The translations under genes and the position numbers were made by a program. This document shows, piece by piece, positions 50,178 through 62,994 of a stretch of 63,756 nucleotides of DNA. Within the stretch, counting starts at the first letter, position 1, and the number at the start of each line of letters is the position of its first letter. The DNA comes from Actinomycetota bacterium. GTDB lineage: Bacteria > Actinomycetota > Thermoleophilia > Gaiellales > Gaiellaceae. Under the pieces are notes generated by a model. That model made no database searches and was not told where the DNA came from. It worked only from the letters and a program-made list of their open reading frames with translations. Location of the stretch: positions 1 to 63,756 of the forward strand of contig VAXO01000026.1 of assembly GCA_005888435.1 (NCBI GenBank). The letters run 5' to 3'.

Positions 50178-50792
50178 TCAGGCCAACGGACGCTTACGCG
50201 CGACTCCGGTCCGCCGCGGAAAGCCGGCAGGCGTCGGTCGCACTTTGCGCAAGACGAGCAGCCCCGCATGCTCGTCGGACAGCTCTCCGCCGACCTGCTC
50301 GGCAGCGCGCGCGACCCGTTCGACGTCTGCCGTCTCGCCGATCCACAGCACCACAGCGCCGCCCTCACGGACCAGCGGCAGACACCACTCCGCTGCGACC
50401 GGCGGCGGCGCGAGCGCCTTCGCGACGGCGACGCCGAACCGGTCCGTCGCCTGCTCCTCGGCGCGCCCGCGGACGACACGCGCGTTCGGCGGCGCCCACT
50501 CTCGCAGGAAGTCGCACTTGCGCCCGTTTGCTTCGAGGAGCGTCACGTCACGGTCGGGCAACGAGGCTGCAAGCGGGATGCCGGGCGCGCCGGCGCCGGA
50601 GCCCACATCGACGATTGGCCCTTCGAAACGCGACACGAGGTCGACTCCGCGCAGCGAATCCTGCAACAAGGCGCGTCGCGCCTCGGCGACGTCGCCGATC
50701 GCGGTCAGACCCGAAGTTGCAACGACGGCGCGCAGCCAGTCGTCAAGCAACGGGCCGTATGACGACGAAGCGGTTCGGCTCGGTGCCCTCAC
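50178..50792 (-). CDS. rsmG: 16S rRNA (guanine-N7) methyltransferase RsmG/GidB
   Basis: Methylates G527 of 16S rRNA. 204 residues with SAM-binding IVDVGSGAGAPGIPLA, VTLLEANGRKCDFLREW and VVRGRAEEQ, followed by AVAKALAPPPVAAEWCLPLVREGG. The N-terminus (LLDDWLRAVVATSGLTAI) is short. GTG at 50792 overlaps jag by 50 bases; TTG at 50750 with an 8-base overlap is the alternative. Placement between jag and parA is the standard origin order. Confidence 0.92.
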   Translation of the reverse strand: MRAPSRTASSSYGPLLDDWLRAVVATSGLTAIGDVAEARRALLQDSLRGVDLVSRFEGPIVDVGSGAGAPGIPLAASLPDRDVTLLEANGRKCDFLREWAPPNARVVRGRAEEQATDRFGVAVAKALAPPPVAAEWCLPLVREGGAVVLWIGETADVERVARAAEQVGGELSDEHAGLLVLRKVRPTPAGFPRRTGVARKRPLA

Positions 50793-51429
50793 TCGTCGTC
50801 TCGACCCCGTCGAACTCCTTCAGCCGGATATGCACGACCTTGCGCTCCACTGCGGTCATCGGGTCCAACTCGACCGCATCGCCGTCCGCGAGCGCGCGCT
50901 CCGCGGAGCGAACAGCGAGAGCCTCGAGCGAGGCACGCCGGCGCGCGCGGTAGCCCGCAGCGTCGACGACAACCTCCTTGCGCTCGTCGTCGTGGCCGCG
51001 GTACATGGCGGCGTTCGCGAGGTACTGGATCGCGTCGATCGTTTGGCCGTGCCGGCCGATCAGCATCCCAAGGTCCGGCCCTGTGCAAGAGAGAGTGATC
51101 GTCTCGTCACCTTCCTCGACGTCGACCAGCGCGTTCACCCCGATTCCCTCGACGATGCGCTGAACGAGCTCGCGCGCTTCAGCTGCGAGATCGCTCTCGT
51201 CCGCCGGCGCCACGACCGGCGAGGCTGCGGCCGTCGTATCCGCCGACACCGTTGCGATCACGCGCGCGGGCGTGAACCCGACGCCGAGCAGACCCCGCTC
51301 GCCCTCCGACACGACCTGGAAGCGAACAGCCGACTTGTCGAGCCCCGGCCGTTGCCGCTCGAGCTCCCGCAGCGCTGCCCACTTGGCCTCGCCGACCGTC
51401 TCCCCGGTCGCCTCGACCTGAACCTCCAT
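50743..51429 (-). CDS. jag: Jag/KhpB RNA-binding protein
   Basis: 228-residue protein with Jag_N domain (VQVEATGETVGEAKWAAL...ERGLLGVGFTPARV), KH domain (DLGMLIGRHGQTIDAIQYLANAA) and R3H domain (RARRRASLEALAVRSA; MTAVERKVVHIRLKEF). Binds RNA and links to cell-division control in other bacteria. ATG at 51429 overlaps the yidC stop by one base (TGATGG). The tracked 558-aa ORF covers a yidC shadow. Its distance to yidC supports co-translation. Confidence 0.92.
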   Translation of the reverse strand: MEVQVEATGETVGEAKWAALRELERQRPGLDKSAVRFQVVSEGERGLLGVGFTPARVIATVSADTTAAASPVVAPADESDLAAEARELVQRIVEGIGVNALVDVEEGDETITLSCTGPDLGMLIGRHGQTIDAIQYLANAAMYRGHDDERKEVVVDAAGYRARRRASLEALAVRSAERALADGDAVELDPMTAVERKVVHIRLKEFDGVETTSEGTEPNRFVVIRPVA

Positions 51430-52253
51430 CAGCGTCGCGCCTTCTTCTTCCGTCTCACCTGGCGGGGCTGGCCGCTGGGCTTCGGCTCCGGCGGCTCGGC
51501 CGGCGCGCCGCCGTCCGGAGAGTCCTTCGGCGGCGTGCGCGAGGAGCGCTTGGGCCCGCCCCCACCGCCACCGCCGCCGGGCGGACCAACCTTCGGGATC
51601 AGCCGGCGCGTGATCAGCCCCTGCCCGACCGTCCACAGGTTCGTCGTCATCCAGTAGAGGACAAGGCCGGCCGGGAAGCGCGCGATCACGAAGATGAACG
51701 CGAACGGGAGGACGTACATGATGATCCGCTGCGACTGCTGCATCGAGCCGGACATGAAGTACGTCGAAGCCAGCTGGCTCGTCACGTAGACCGCCAGGAG
51801 GATGTAGCCGGACCAGTGGCTCGTCACGTGCGCGGCGATGCTCGGCACGAAGTGCAGCCACGACAGATTGCCGGCCGGCGGGTGCTTCGCGAAGTTCCGC
51901 AGGGTGTAGTAGAGGCCGATGAAGATCGGGAACTGCGCGACCAGTGGCAGGCACGACGAGGCCGGGTTGATGTTGTTCTCCTTGTAGAACTTCATCAGCT
52001 CTTCGTTGAGCTTCTGGCGGTCGCCCTTGTACTTGCGCTGGAGCTCCTTCATCTGCGGCGCGTGGGCCTGCATGTTCTGCATCGAGTGGATCTGCTTGAC
52101 CGTCAGCGGGACGAGCAGCATCCGCACGAGCAGCGTCAGCGCGACGATCGACCACGCCCACGTGAACCCGATCGAGTGGATCCCATTGAGGATGTGCCGG
52201 AGCAGGTGCTCGAGCGGCTGCAACAGGTAGAGCAGCGACAGCAGCATCGTCAT
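51429..52253 (-). CDS. yidC: Membrane protein insertase YidC/OxaI
   Basis: 274-residue insertase of the Gram-positive/Oxa1 type. Five hydrophobic segments; conserved cytoplasmic hairpin VKQIHSMQNMQAHAPQMKELQRKY, VAQFPIFIGLYYTLRNF, and PAGLVLYWMTTNLWTVGQ. It lacks the large N-terminal periplasmic domain of proteobacterial YidC. C-terminal tail is glycine- then Lys/Arg-rich (RRKKKARR), a ribosome-binding feature. ATG at 52253 overlaps the yidD stop by four bases (ATGA). Confidence 0.95.
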   Translation of the reverse strand: MTMLLSLLYLLQPLEHLLRHILNGIHSIGFTWAWSIVALTLLVRMLLVPLTVKQIHSMQNMQAHAPQMKELQRKYKGDRQKLNEELMKFYKENNINPASSCLPLVAQFPIFIGLYYTLRNFAKHPPAGNLSWLHFVPSIAAHVTSHWSGYILLAVYVTSQLASTYFMSGSMQQSQRIIMYVLPFAFIFVIARFPAGLVLYWMTTNLWTVGQGLITRRLIPKVGPPGGGGGGGGPKRSSRTPPKDSPDGGAPAEPPEPKPSGQPRQVRRKKKARR

Positions 52254-52480
52254 GTGAACACCTGCTGGTCGTGCGCGTAGTCGACGCCGCCGCGGCTCCA
52301 CGGATTGCAGCGCAGTAGCCGCCACGCGGCGAGCACTGTCCCCTTGAAGAGGCCGAACTCCTTGTACGCGTCGATGGCGTACTCCGAGCAGGACGGATGG
52401 TACTTGCAGCTTCCGGCACCGAGGAAGGGTTTCAGCGTCAGGCGATATCCCCAGATCAGCGCGACGCCGAGATACCTCAC
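52250..52480 (-). CDS. yidD: Membrane protein insertion efficiency factor YidD
   Basis: 76-residue protein with the UPF0161 signature LKPFLGAGSCKYHPSCSEYAIDAYKEFGLFKG and the Cys-containing LLRCNPWSRGG. GTG (VRYLGVALIWGYRL) chosen; the tracked ORF runs 54 codons upstream through a hairpin repeat. Small peripheral protein assisting YidC. In the standard rnpA-yidD-yidC order. Confidence 0.93.
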   Translation of the reverse strand: MRYLGVALIWGYRLTLKPFLGAGSCKYHPSCSEYAIDAYKEFGLFKGTVLAAWRLLRCNPWSRGGVDYAHDQQVFT

Positions 52481-52518
52481 GATGCGCGCTCCGACTCCGG
52501 CGCTGTCGGTCGGCTGCA

Positions 52519-52577
52519 CAGACGGACCTGCGAGCAAGCTCGCCCCCCTGGAGGTCGGCAGCGCAGGCGGCGCCTCA
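52519..52577 (-). repeat. Dispersed two-hairpin repeat, copy 6, starting in the rnpA stop codon
   Basis: Minus strand: TGAGGCGCCGCCTGCGCTGC, CGACCTCCAGGGG, hairpin GCGAGCTTGCTCGC, AGGTCCGTCTG. Same 59-base length as the copy at 21922. Its first TGA is the rnpA stop codon; it separates rnpA from yidD. Confidence 0.82.
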
Positions 52578-52922
52578 CGCGGCCGCCTTCCCGAGCACCT
52601 CGTCCACGCGCTCGCCGAGCCACTCGAACCCGTTCGCTGCAATAGCCTCCGACAGGCCCGGCTTGGCGATCAGCACGTAGTCGCGGCCGCCGGGAACGTC
52701 CCCGAGTCGTGCGCGCCACACCTCGCGCAGCTGCCGCTTGATCTTGTTACGGGCGACTGCATTGCCGGCCGCCCTCGGCACGGCCAGGCCGAGGCGCGGC
52801 TCGCCGGGCTCCTCCTCGCGGTCGAACCAGTACATGACCAGGAACCGCGTGGACGTCGATCGGCCCTGCCGGTAGACGGCGTCGAAGTCTCGCGAACGAG
52901 ACAAGCGGTGCCGGCGTTGCAC
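52575..52922 (-). CDS. rnpA: Ribonuclease P protein component
   Basis: 115-residue basic protein assisting tRNA 5' maturation. RLSRSRDFDAVYRQGRS at the start, the RNP signature AVARNKIKRQLREVWR and a C-terminal helix. GTG start. It lies between rpmH and yidD, the usual position, but is flanked on both sides by copies of the dispersed repeat, so this part of the rpmH-rnpA-yidD run is interrupted by structured spacers. Confidence 0.95.
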   Translation of the reverse strand: MQRRHRLSRSRDFDAVYRQGRSTSTRFLVMYWFDREEEPGEPRLGLAVPRAAGNAVARNKIKRQLREVWRARLGDVPGGRDYVLIAKPGLSEAIAANGFEWLGERVDEVLGKAAA

Positions 52923-52925
52923 GGA

Positions 52926-52986
52926 CTAAGGCGTCGCTCGCGACGCCGACATCAGGCCGAGCGGGCTTTGCCTGCTCGACCGTCGG
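52926..52986 (+). repeat. Dispersed two-hairpin repeat, copy 7
   Basis: CTAAGGCGTCGC TC GCGACGCC, then GACATCAGG, hairpin GAGCGGGCTTTGCCTGCTC and GACCGTCGG. Perfect first stem. Lies between rpmH and rnpA, in the orientation opposite to copy 6, so the two flank rnpA as inverted copies. Confidence 0.82.
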
Positions 52987-53034
52987 AAATCGCCGGCCGA
53001 CACGATTGAAGTAACCACTATGGCTTGAACCAGC

Positions 53035-53169
53035 CTACGCGGAAAGACGCTTTCGGCCCCTCGCGCGGCGGCGCTTCAGGATCGCGCGACCCGCACGCGT
53101 GGACATGCGGGCACGAAACCCGTGGCGACGCTTCCGCCGGCGCACGTTGGGCTGATACGTCCGTTTCAC
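53035..53169 (-). CDS. rpmH: 50S ribosomal protein L34
   Basis: 44 residues, too short to be resolved alone in the ORF track. [20 protein letters not shown] and [18 protein letters not shown] are the L34 hallmarks. GTG start. Divergent from dnaA across the 278-bp origin-like spacer. A TATACT -10 box lies about 50 bases upstream. Confidence 0.97.
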   Translation of the reverse strand: MKRTYQPNVRRRKRRHGFRARMSTRAGRAILKRRRARGRKRLSA

Positions 53170-53218
53170 GAGGTCGAAGAGGGAGGAAAATGGCCCAAAA
53201 AGGGGCCGTGGTCGCGCC

Positions 53219-53224
53219 AGTATA
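53219..53224 (-). promoter_or_regulatory. -10 box of the rpmH promoter
   Basis: TATACT on the minus strand, about 50 bases before the rpmH GTG. No convincing -35 is seen at 17 bases. Confidence 0.4.
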
Positions 53225-53245
53225 GATGAGCGTTGGTGCACACCG

Positions 53246-53254
53246 TTATCCACA
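53246..53254 (+). other. Perfect DnaA box TTATCCACA
   Basis: Exact match to the R1-type DnaA-binding consensus within the rpmH-dnaA spacer. It is the only perfect box I found in the origin block. Confidence 0.75.
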
Positions 53255-53447
53255 GCCCGGCGTGTGCGAATTGCCTCCAAATATGACGAACCGTCACTAT
53301 TGCTCCACAGGTGTGGAGAGTGGTGTGGAGTGAGCGAAAGCCCTGCAAATCCGAGGGATTTCTTCCCCAGTTTCCACGCATTGTCGGCCGTCAGACACGC
53401 TGGTATGCTCGCCGCTCCCCCGAGGCGGAGAGGAGTGGTACAGCGGC

Positions 53448-54806
53448 GTGGATCGCCCAATCGAGCTGACCGCAGAGAGTCTTTGGAACGAGGTTGCCGG
53501 TCGGCTCAAAGGGGCCCTCAACGAGACCACGTACCGCACCTGGTTCGCCGAAGCGGAAGCCGCCGAGCTCTCGGACGACGCCTTCGTCCTCGGAGTGCCG
53601 AACGACTTCACGCGTGAGTGGATCGAAGGGCACTTCCTCGGCCTGATCGGGGCGGCGGTCCGCGACGTGACGGGACAGGAGCGGCGGGTCGCACTCTCGG
53701 TCCTCGAGCGCGTGCCCGTGGATACGCCCAGCCCGGCGGCGGAGGCGAAGCCGCGCCAGATGGGGGGCGCCGGCGACACGGGGATGAATCCGAAGTACAC
53801 GTTCGACCTGTTCGTCATCGGCTCGTCGAACCGCTTCGCCCACGCTGCCGCGTTGGCCGTGGCCGAAGCGCCGGCTCAGGCGTACAACCCGCTCTTCATC
53901 TACGGCGGCACGGGGCTCGGCAAGACGCATCTCATGCAGGCGATCGCGCAGTACGTCGGGGAGCACTCCAGCGACCTGTCCGTTCGCTACGTCACCAGTG
54001 AGACGTTCATGAACGACTTCATCAACTCCCTGCGCGACAAGCGGATCGAGGGGTTCAAGCAGCGTTACCGCACCTATGACCTGCTGCTCGTCGACGACGT
54101 GCAGTTCTTCGAGCACAAGGAGCGGATCCAGGAGGAGTTCTTCCACACCTTCAACTCGCTCTACGAGGCCGGCTCCCAGATCGTCATGTCCTCGGACCGC
54201 CCGCCACGCGACATCGCGACCCTGGAGGAGCGGCTCCGCTCGCGCTTCGAGTGGGGGTTGATCACCGACATCCAGCCGCCCGATCTCGAGACGCGCATCG
54301 CAATCCTGCGCAAGAAGGTCAAGACCGACGGCATCCACGTGCCGGATCCACAGGTCCTGTCCTTCATCGCGTCGCGTATCTCGACCAACATTCGCGAGCT
54401 CGAAGGAGCGCTCACCCGCGTCGTCGCGTTCTCCTCCCTGACGGGCCGCGCGCTCTCCGTCGAGCTTGCGGAGGACGTGCTCAAGGATGTCTTCCCGCAG
54501 GGGGAGGCCGCAGAGGTGTCGATCCGTCGCATCCAGGAGCTCGTCTCGGAGCGCTTCCAGCTGTCGATGGACGAGCTCTGCGGCGACAAGCGCTCCCAGA
54601 ACATCGTCTATCCCCGGCAGGTCGCGATGTACCTCTCCCGCGAGCTGACGGACTCCTCCCTCCCGAAGATCGGCAAGGAATTCGGCGGGCGCGACCACAC
54701 CACCGTGATCCACGCAACCTCCAAGATCGCGCGCCTGATCCGTGAGGACAGATCTGTCTACAACCTTGTGCAGGAACTGACCGCACGTGTGAAGCAGGTC
54801 CGGTGA
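53448..54806 (+). CDS. dnaA: Chromosomal replication initiator DnaA
   Basis: 452 residues with all four domains: N-terminal [22 protein letters not shown], a short linker (about 90-110), AAA+ domain with [22 protein letters not shown] and the DnaA box VII area, and the C-terminal DNA-binding HTH with the signature [40 protein letters not shown] start. The linker domain is much shorter than in Streptomyces. Its promoter and possible autoregulatory boxes lie in the upstream spacer. Confidence 0.97.
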   Translation: MDRPIELTAESLWNEVAGRLKGALNETTYRTWFAEAEAAELSDDAFVLGVPNDFTREWIEGHFLGLIGAAVRDVTGQERRVALSVLERVPVDTPSPAAEAKPRQMGGAGDTGMNPKYTFDLFVIGSSNRFAHAAALAVAEAPAQAYNPLFIYGGTGLGKTHLMQAIAQYVGEHSSDLSVRYVTSETFMNDFINSLRDKRIEGFKQRYRTYDLLLVDDVQFFEHKERIQEEFFHTFNSLYEAGSQIVMSSDRPPRDIATLEERLRSRFEWGLITDIQPPDLETRIAILRKKVKTDGIHVPDPQVLSFIASRISTNIRELEGALTRVVAFSSLTGRALSVELAEDVLKDVFPQGEAAEVSIRRIQELVSERFQLSMDELCGDKRSQNIVYPRQVAMYLSRELTDSSLPKIGKEFGGRDHTTVIHATSKIARLIREDRSVYNLVQELTARVKQVR

Positions 54807-54934
54807 CGGTCCGGACCTGTTGATGTCCCCGACCTTTCCACCATCTGCATCCCCTGCGAGAATGGCTCAACCAACGGGGAGAAGGGCCTCGTCCACGACG
54901 TCCACACCCCCTATGACTACAACGAGGTTTTTAA

Positions 54935-56071
54935 ATGATTGAAAGCAACACCAACACCATGGTGGGGACGGGGATGAAAGTCGTCTGTCGCCGCGAGGAG
55001 CTCTCGCAGAAGCTCGGTGTCGTCGCGCGTGCCGTGTCGACACGTGCAAGCGTGCAGATCCTTTCCGGTGTGCTGCTCCGCGCCGAGGCGGGGCACCTGC
55101 ACCTCGCCGCCACCGACATGGAGCTGTCGCTGCGCTCCTCTCTCGAGGCGCAGGTCGAAGGCGACGGTGCGGTCGTCGTGCCCGGCCGGCTCCTGGTCGA
55201 GCTCGTGCGTCTGCTGCCGGACAGCGAGGTGACGATCGAGCATCGCGCCGACGAGAGCGTCGTGCGCATCACGTCGGGTCCGTCCGCGTCGACTCTGCAC
55301 ACGTATGCGGCGGAGGACTTCCCTCGTCTGCCCGACCTGGACGCGTTGGGCACGTTCACCGTCGATCGCGAGTCGCTGCTCGACACGGTCTCGCGCGTCG
55401 CACGCTCCGCGTCGCGCGACGAGTCGCGCCCCGTGCTGACCGGGATCCTCGTCCGGTTCGAGGCCGGCAAGATCGTGATGGCGGCGACCGACTCGTATCG
55501 CCTGTCCGTGAAGGAGACCGACCTGCCGGGTGACGTGCCCGAACTGGAGGCGATCATCCCGGCACGTGCGCTCGCGGAGCTCGCGCGCATCGCACAGGGC
55601 GGCGACACCATCGAGCTCGGCGTGCACGAGAACCAGGTTGTGTTCGCAGCCGACGACGTCTGGCTGACGACGCGCCGCATCGACGGGCAGTTCCCGAACT
55701 ACAAGCAGCTGCTCCCCGAGACGTTCGAGCACGAGCTGACGCTGCCGCGTAACGAGCTCCTCGACGTCGTCCGCCGCGTCGGCGTGATGGTGCAGCGCAC
55801 GTCGCCGATCCAGCTCCGCTTCGCGGAGGGCGAACTGACGGTGTTCGCGCGCACGCAAGACGTCGGCGAGGCGAAGGAATCGATTCCCGCGCAATTCTCC
55901 GGCGACGCAATGGAGATCGGGTTCAACGCCGAGTTCCTGCGCGAGGGGATCGAATCGATGAGCTCCGACGACCTGCGCCTGAAGCTGATCTCGCCGCTGC
56001 GGCCGGCCGTGATCGAGGGCGGCGAGGACGACCCGACGTATCTGATCATGCCGATCAGGCTGCCTGGCTAG
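54935..56071 (+). CDS. dnaN: DNA polymerase III beta sliding clamp
   Basis: 378 residues forming three clamp domains. RREELSQKLGVVARAVSTRASVQILSGVLLRA, ATDMELSLRSS, and the C-terminal LKLISPLRPAVIEGGEDDPTYLIMPIRLPG (hydrophobic-pocket end) are typical. ATG at 54935 with GAGG eight bases upstream is used; an ATG 13 codons later (MKVVCRREEL) preceded by GGGGACGGGG fits the homology start better. 128 bp downstream of dnaA. Six bases before the apparent recF start. Confidence 0.96.
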   Translation: MIESNTNTMVGTGMKVVCRREELSQKLGVVARAVSTRASVQILSGVLLRAEAGHLHLAATDMELSLRSSLEAQVEGDGAVVVPGRLLVELVRLLPDSEVTIEHRADESVVRITSGPSASTLHTYAAEDFPRLPDLDALGTFTVDRESLLDTVSRVARSASRDESRPVLTGILVRFEAGKIVMAATDSYRLSVKETDLPGDVPELEAIIPARALAELARIAQGGDTIELGVHENQVVFAADDVWLTTRRIDGQFPNYKQLLPETFEHELTLPRNELLDVVRRVGVMVQRTSPIQLRFAEGELTVFARTQDVGEAKESIPAQFSGDAMEIGFNAEFLREGIESMSSDDLRLKLISPLRPAVIEGGEDDPTYLIMPIRLPG

Positions 56072-56076
56072 GCGGT

Positions 56077-57138
56077 CTGATCGTCTCGGCAGTCTCCCTG
56101 CGCAACATCCGGTCGTACGCGCGCCTCGACCTCGACCTTCGGCCCGGTCTCGTCCTCGTAGTCGGCGAGAACGGCGCCGGCAAGACGAACCTGCTCGAGT
56201 CGCTGCACGTTGGCACGCAGGGATTTTCGCCCCGCACCCGGGCGGACGCGCAGCTCGTCCGCTTCGGAGAACGCGCGGGACGAGTCGCGCTGAAGGGGGC
56301 ACGCGGCGGCACGCCGCTCGAGCTGGAGCTGACGATCGAGGTCGGCGCCGCGAAGCAGGGAAAGGTCAACGGTGCGCCTTTGCGCGCGGCGGAACAGTTG
56401 CGCACTGAGGTTGCGACGCTTGTGTTCACACCCGACCGCCTCGCAGTCGTGAAAGGCGGCCCGGCAGTGCGCCGCGCGTACTTCGACCGCGCGCTCGGCC
56501 GGCTCGGACCTGCACGCGCACAGCTGTCGATTGAGTATGGGGCGGCGCTTGCGCAGCGGAACGCGGCGCTCCGCCGTGTTGCTGGCGGCTTCTCCTCGCG
56601 TGACGCGCTAACGCCCTGGACCGAGCAGGTCGCTGCGCTCGGCCGGCAACTCGTCGAAGCCCGAAGTGAAGTCCTCGCCGCGCTCGCCCCGGGATTCGCG
56701 GAGCGTGCCGACGAGCTCGGCCTGCCGGGTGCCCGCATGACGTACGACGGCGAGCCGCCCACCGTCGCCGCGCTCGAGGCACGGTTCGACCGCGATGTCG
56801 AGCGTGGCTCGACCGGTCTCGGCCCGCATCTCGACGACGTCGTCCTGACGAGCGCGACGCGCGATCTGCGCAGCTTCGGGTCGCAGGGCGAGCAGCGCCT
56901 GACGGTGCTTGCGTTGCTGCTCGCGGAGGCCGAGTTGATCGCCGAGCGCCGGGGGTTTCCGCCGCTGCTGCTTCTCGATGACGTTCTCTCGGAGCTCGAT
57001 CCGAACCGTCGCCGCGTACTGGCCGAGCGCGTTCAGGGCGTCGGCCAGACACTCGTGACCGCGACCCAGGCATCTTCGTTGCCGGTCGATCCGGCGCTGC
57101 TCTTGGAGGTCACACCCGGTTTGGTCAGGGCCGCGTGA
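56077..57138 (+). CDS. recF: RecF recombination protein, apparent CTG start
   Basis: About 353 residues: an SMC-like ATPase acting in gap repair. N-terminus IVSAVSLRNIRSYARLDLDL, Walker A VVGENGAGKTNLLES, VFTPDRLAVVKGGPAVRRAYFD, signature FGSQGEQRLTVLALLLAEAEL and Walker B LLLLDDVLSELD. No ATG, GTG or TTG exists in frame upstream of the conserved N-terminus; the tracked ORF begins only at codon 102 and lacks Walker A. CTG at 56077, preceded by AGGCGG and six bases after the dnaN stop, is the likely start. The stop overlaps the DciA-like gene. Confidence 0.92.
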   Translation: MIVSAVSLRNIRSYARLDLDLRPGLVLVVGENGAGKTNLLESLHVGTQGFSPRTRADAQLVRFGERAGRVALKGARGGTPLELELTIEVGAAKQGKVNGAPLRAAEQLRTEVATLVFTPDRLAVVKGGPAVRRAYFDRALGRLGPARAQLSIEYGAALAQRNAALRRVAGGFSSRDALTPWTEQVAALGRQLVEARSEVLAALAPGFAERADELGLPGARMTYDGEPPTVAALEARFDRDVERGSTGLGPHLDDVVLTSATRDLRSFGSQGEQRLTVLALLLAEAELIAERRGFPPLLLLDDVLSELDPNRRRVLAERVQGVGQTLVTATQASSLPVDPALLLEVTPGLVRAA

Positions 57139-57572
57139 TGGACCGCGTCGGCGCCGCCGTGAGCCGCGAGCTGCGCCGCTTCGGACCGGCTGCGGGCATG
57201 GCGCCGATCGTCGAGGCATGGCCGCAGGCGGTCGGTGACATGATCGCGCGGAACGCCTGGCCCGCGCGTCTTGCTCGCGACGGCACGCTGCACGTGAACA
57301 CGACCGATTCGATCTGGGCGTTCGAGCTGAAGAGCCGCGCGGAGGAGATTCGCGAGCGTCTGGGGGAGCACGCGCCGCAGCGGCTCGCGTTTGCCGCCGG
57401 ACCGATCCCGGAGCCGCCCGAACCGTCCTCCGGGGACGCCGTGAAAGAGCCCCTCGAGCCCTCTGCCGAGCACGTCGCGGAAGCTGACTCACTCGCGCGA
57501 GTCATTCGTGACGAAGAGCTCCGCAAAGTGGTCGCAAAAGCGGCTGCTTTGAGCCTGGCAAAAGGCGGCTGA
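57135..57572 (+). CDS. DUF721 / DciA-like protein
   Basis: 145 residues. N-terminal DUF721 domain with VSRELRRFGPAAGMAPIVEAWPQAVGDMIARNAWPARLARDGTLHVNTTDSIWAFEL, resembling DciA, the ancestral DnaB-helicase loader/operator. The C-terminal third is Pro/Glu/Ala-rich and then helical. GTG at 57135 or ATG at 57138, both overlapping the recF stop. Position between recF and gyrB is the usual one in Actinobacteria. Confidence 0.85.
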   Translation: MMDRVGAAVSRELRRFGPAAGMAPIVEAWPQAVGDMIARNAWPARLARDGTLHVNTTDSIWAFELKSRAEEIRERLGEHAPQRLAFAAGPIPEPPEPSSGDAVKEPLEPSAEHVAEADSLARVIRDEELRKVVAKAAALSLAKGG

Positions 57573-57588
57573 CGACCGCTCGTTCTGG

Positions 57589-62549
<4,961 letters not shown>

Positions 62550-62574
62550 CCCGGCCACAAATCTGCGGAATTTC

Positions 62575-62596
62575 GTCCCCGAAAGGGGGAGATTTT
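62575..62596 (+). terminator. Weak intrinsic terminator after gyrA
   Basis: GTCCCC GAAA GGGGGA followed by GATTTTG: a 5-6 bp GC stem with a GNRA-type loop and four T. It lies 26 bases after the gyrA stop. Confidence 0.5.
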
Positions 62597-62679
62597 GAAG
62601 AAACCCCTTCCCCCTCAGGAACAAGAGCTGTATACCTTTGAAACTAGGGGTTCCACTTTCCCAGGGAAATGAGGACGAC

Positions 62680-62994
62680 ATGGCAGCCAGTCGACAGGTA
62701 GATCTTCTCGAGCCGATCGACCTCGCTGAGCACCTCGGGAAGGTCGAGCTCTACCTCGGCCAGGTCTGTCAGATCGCCGGCATCTCCAAGATGCAGCTCG
62801 ACTACTGGACGAACAAGGCGCAGATCCCGACCAAGGGCAAGAAGCAGCGCATCTACGACATCGAAGCGCTCGAGACCGTCATGCTGATCAAACAGGCGAA
62901 GGACAAGGGCCTGAACCTCGGCGCAGCGATCGACGCGGCGCGGCGCTTCCGCGATCAGGGCCCCACGACGCCTCAGCCGGACGGGGCGGCCTAG
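62680..62994 (+). CDS. MerR-family-like DNA-binding protein
   Basis: 104 residues with a MerR-type winged helix-turn-helix: YLGQVCQIAGISKMQLDYWTNKAQIP, KKQRIYDIEALETVMLIKQAKDKGLNLGAAIDAARRF. The usual RYYE is replaced by DYWT. There is no long dimerisation helix or effector domain, so it resembles short MerR-like regulators. ATG with GAGGA upstream; the tracked start is 14 codons too early. The spacer to gyrA holds a TATACC box and AACCCC/GGGGTT arms. Targets unknown. Confidence 0.82.
   Translation: MAASRQVDLLEPIDLAEHLGKVELYLGQVCQIAGISKMQLDYWTNKAQIPTKGKKQRIYDIEALETVMLIKQAKDKGLNLGAAIDAARRFRDQGPTTPQPDGAA

Larger units (their letters stand above)
53170..53447. other. oriC: Probable oriC region (rpmH-dnaA spacer)
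   Basis: Non-coding 278 bp between divergent rpmH and dnaA, the commonest bacterial origin position. It contains one perfect DnaA box, TTATCCACA (53246-53254), and weaker TGTGGAG/CTCCACA elements around 53310-53330. It is less GC-rich than its surroundings (e.g. CCAAATATGACGAACC). A second candidate is the 128-bp dnaA-dnaN spacer with TCGTCCACG and ACGTCCACA. Confidence 0.65.

Noticed and set aside
53158-53172. Possible parS near GTTTCACGAGG
   Set aside because: Only half of TGTTTCACGTGAAACA matches and it lies inside the rpmH start codon region.
53391-54713. 440-aa minus-strand ORF opposite dnaA
   Set aside because: Shadow of dnaA, whose domains are unmistakable.
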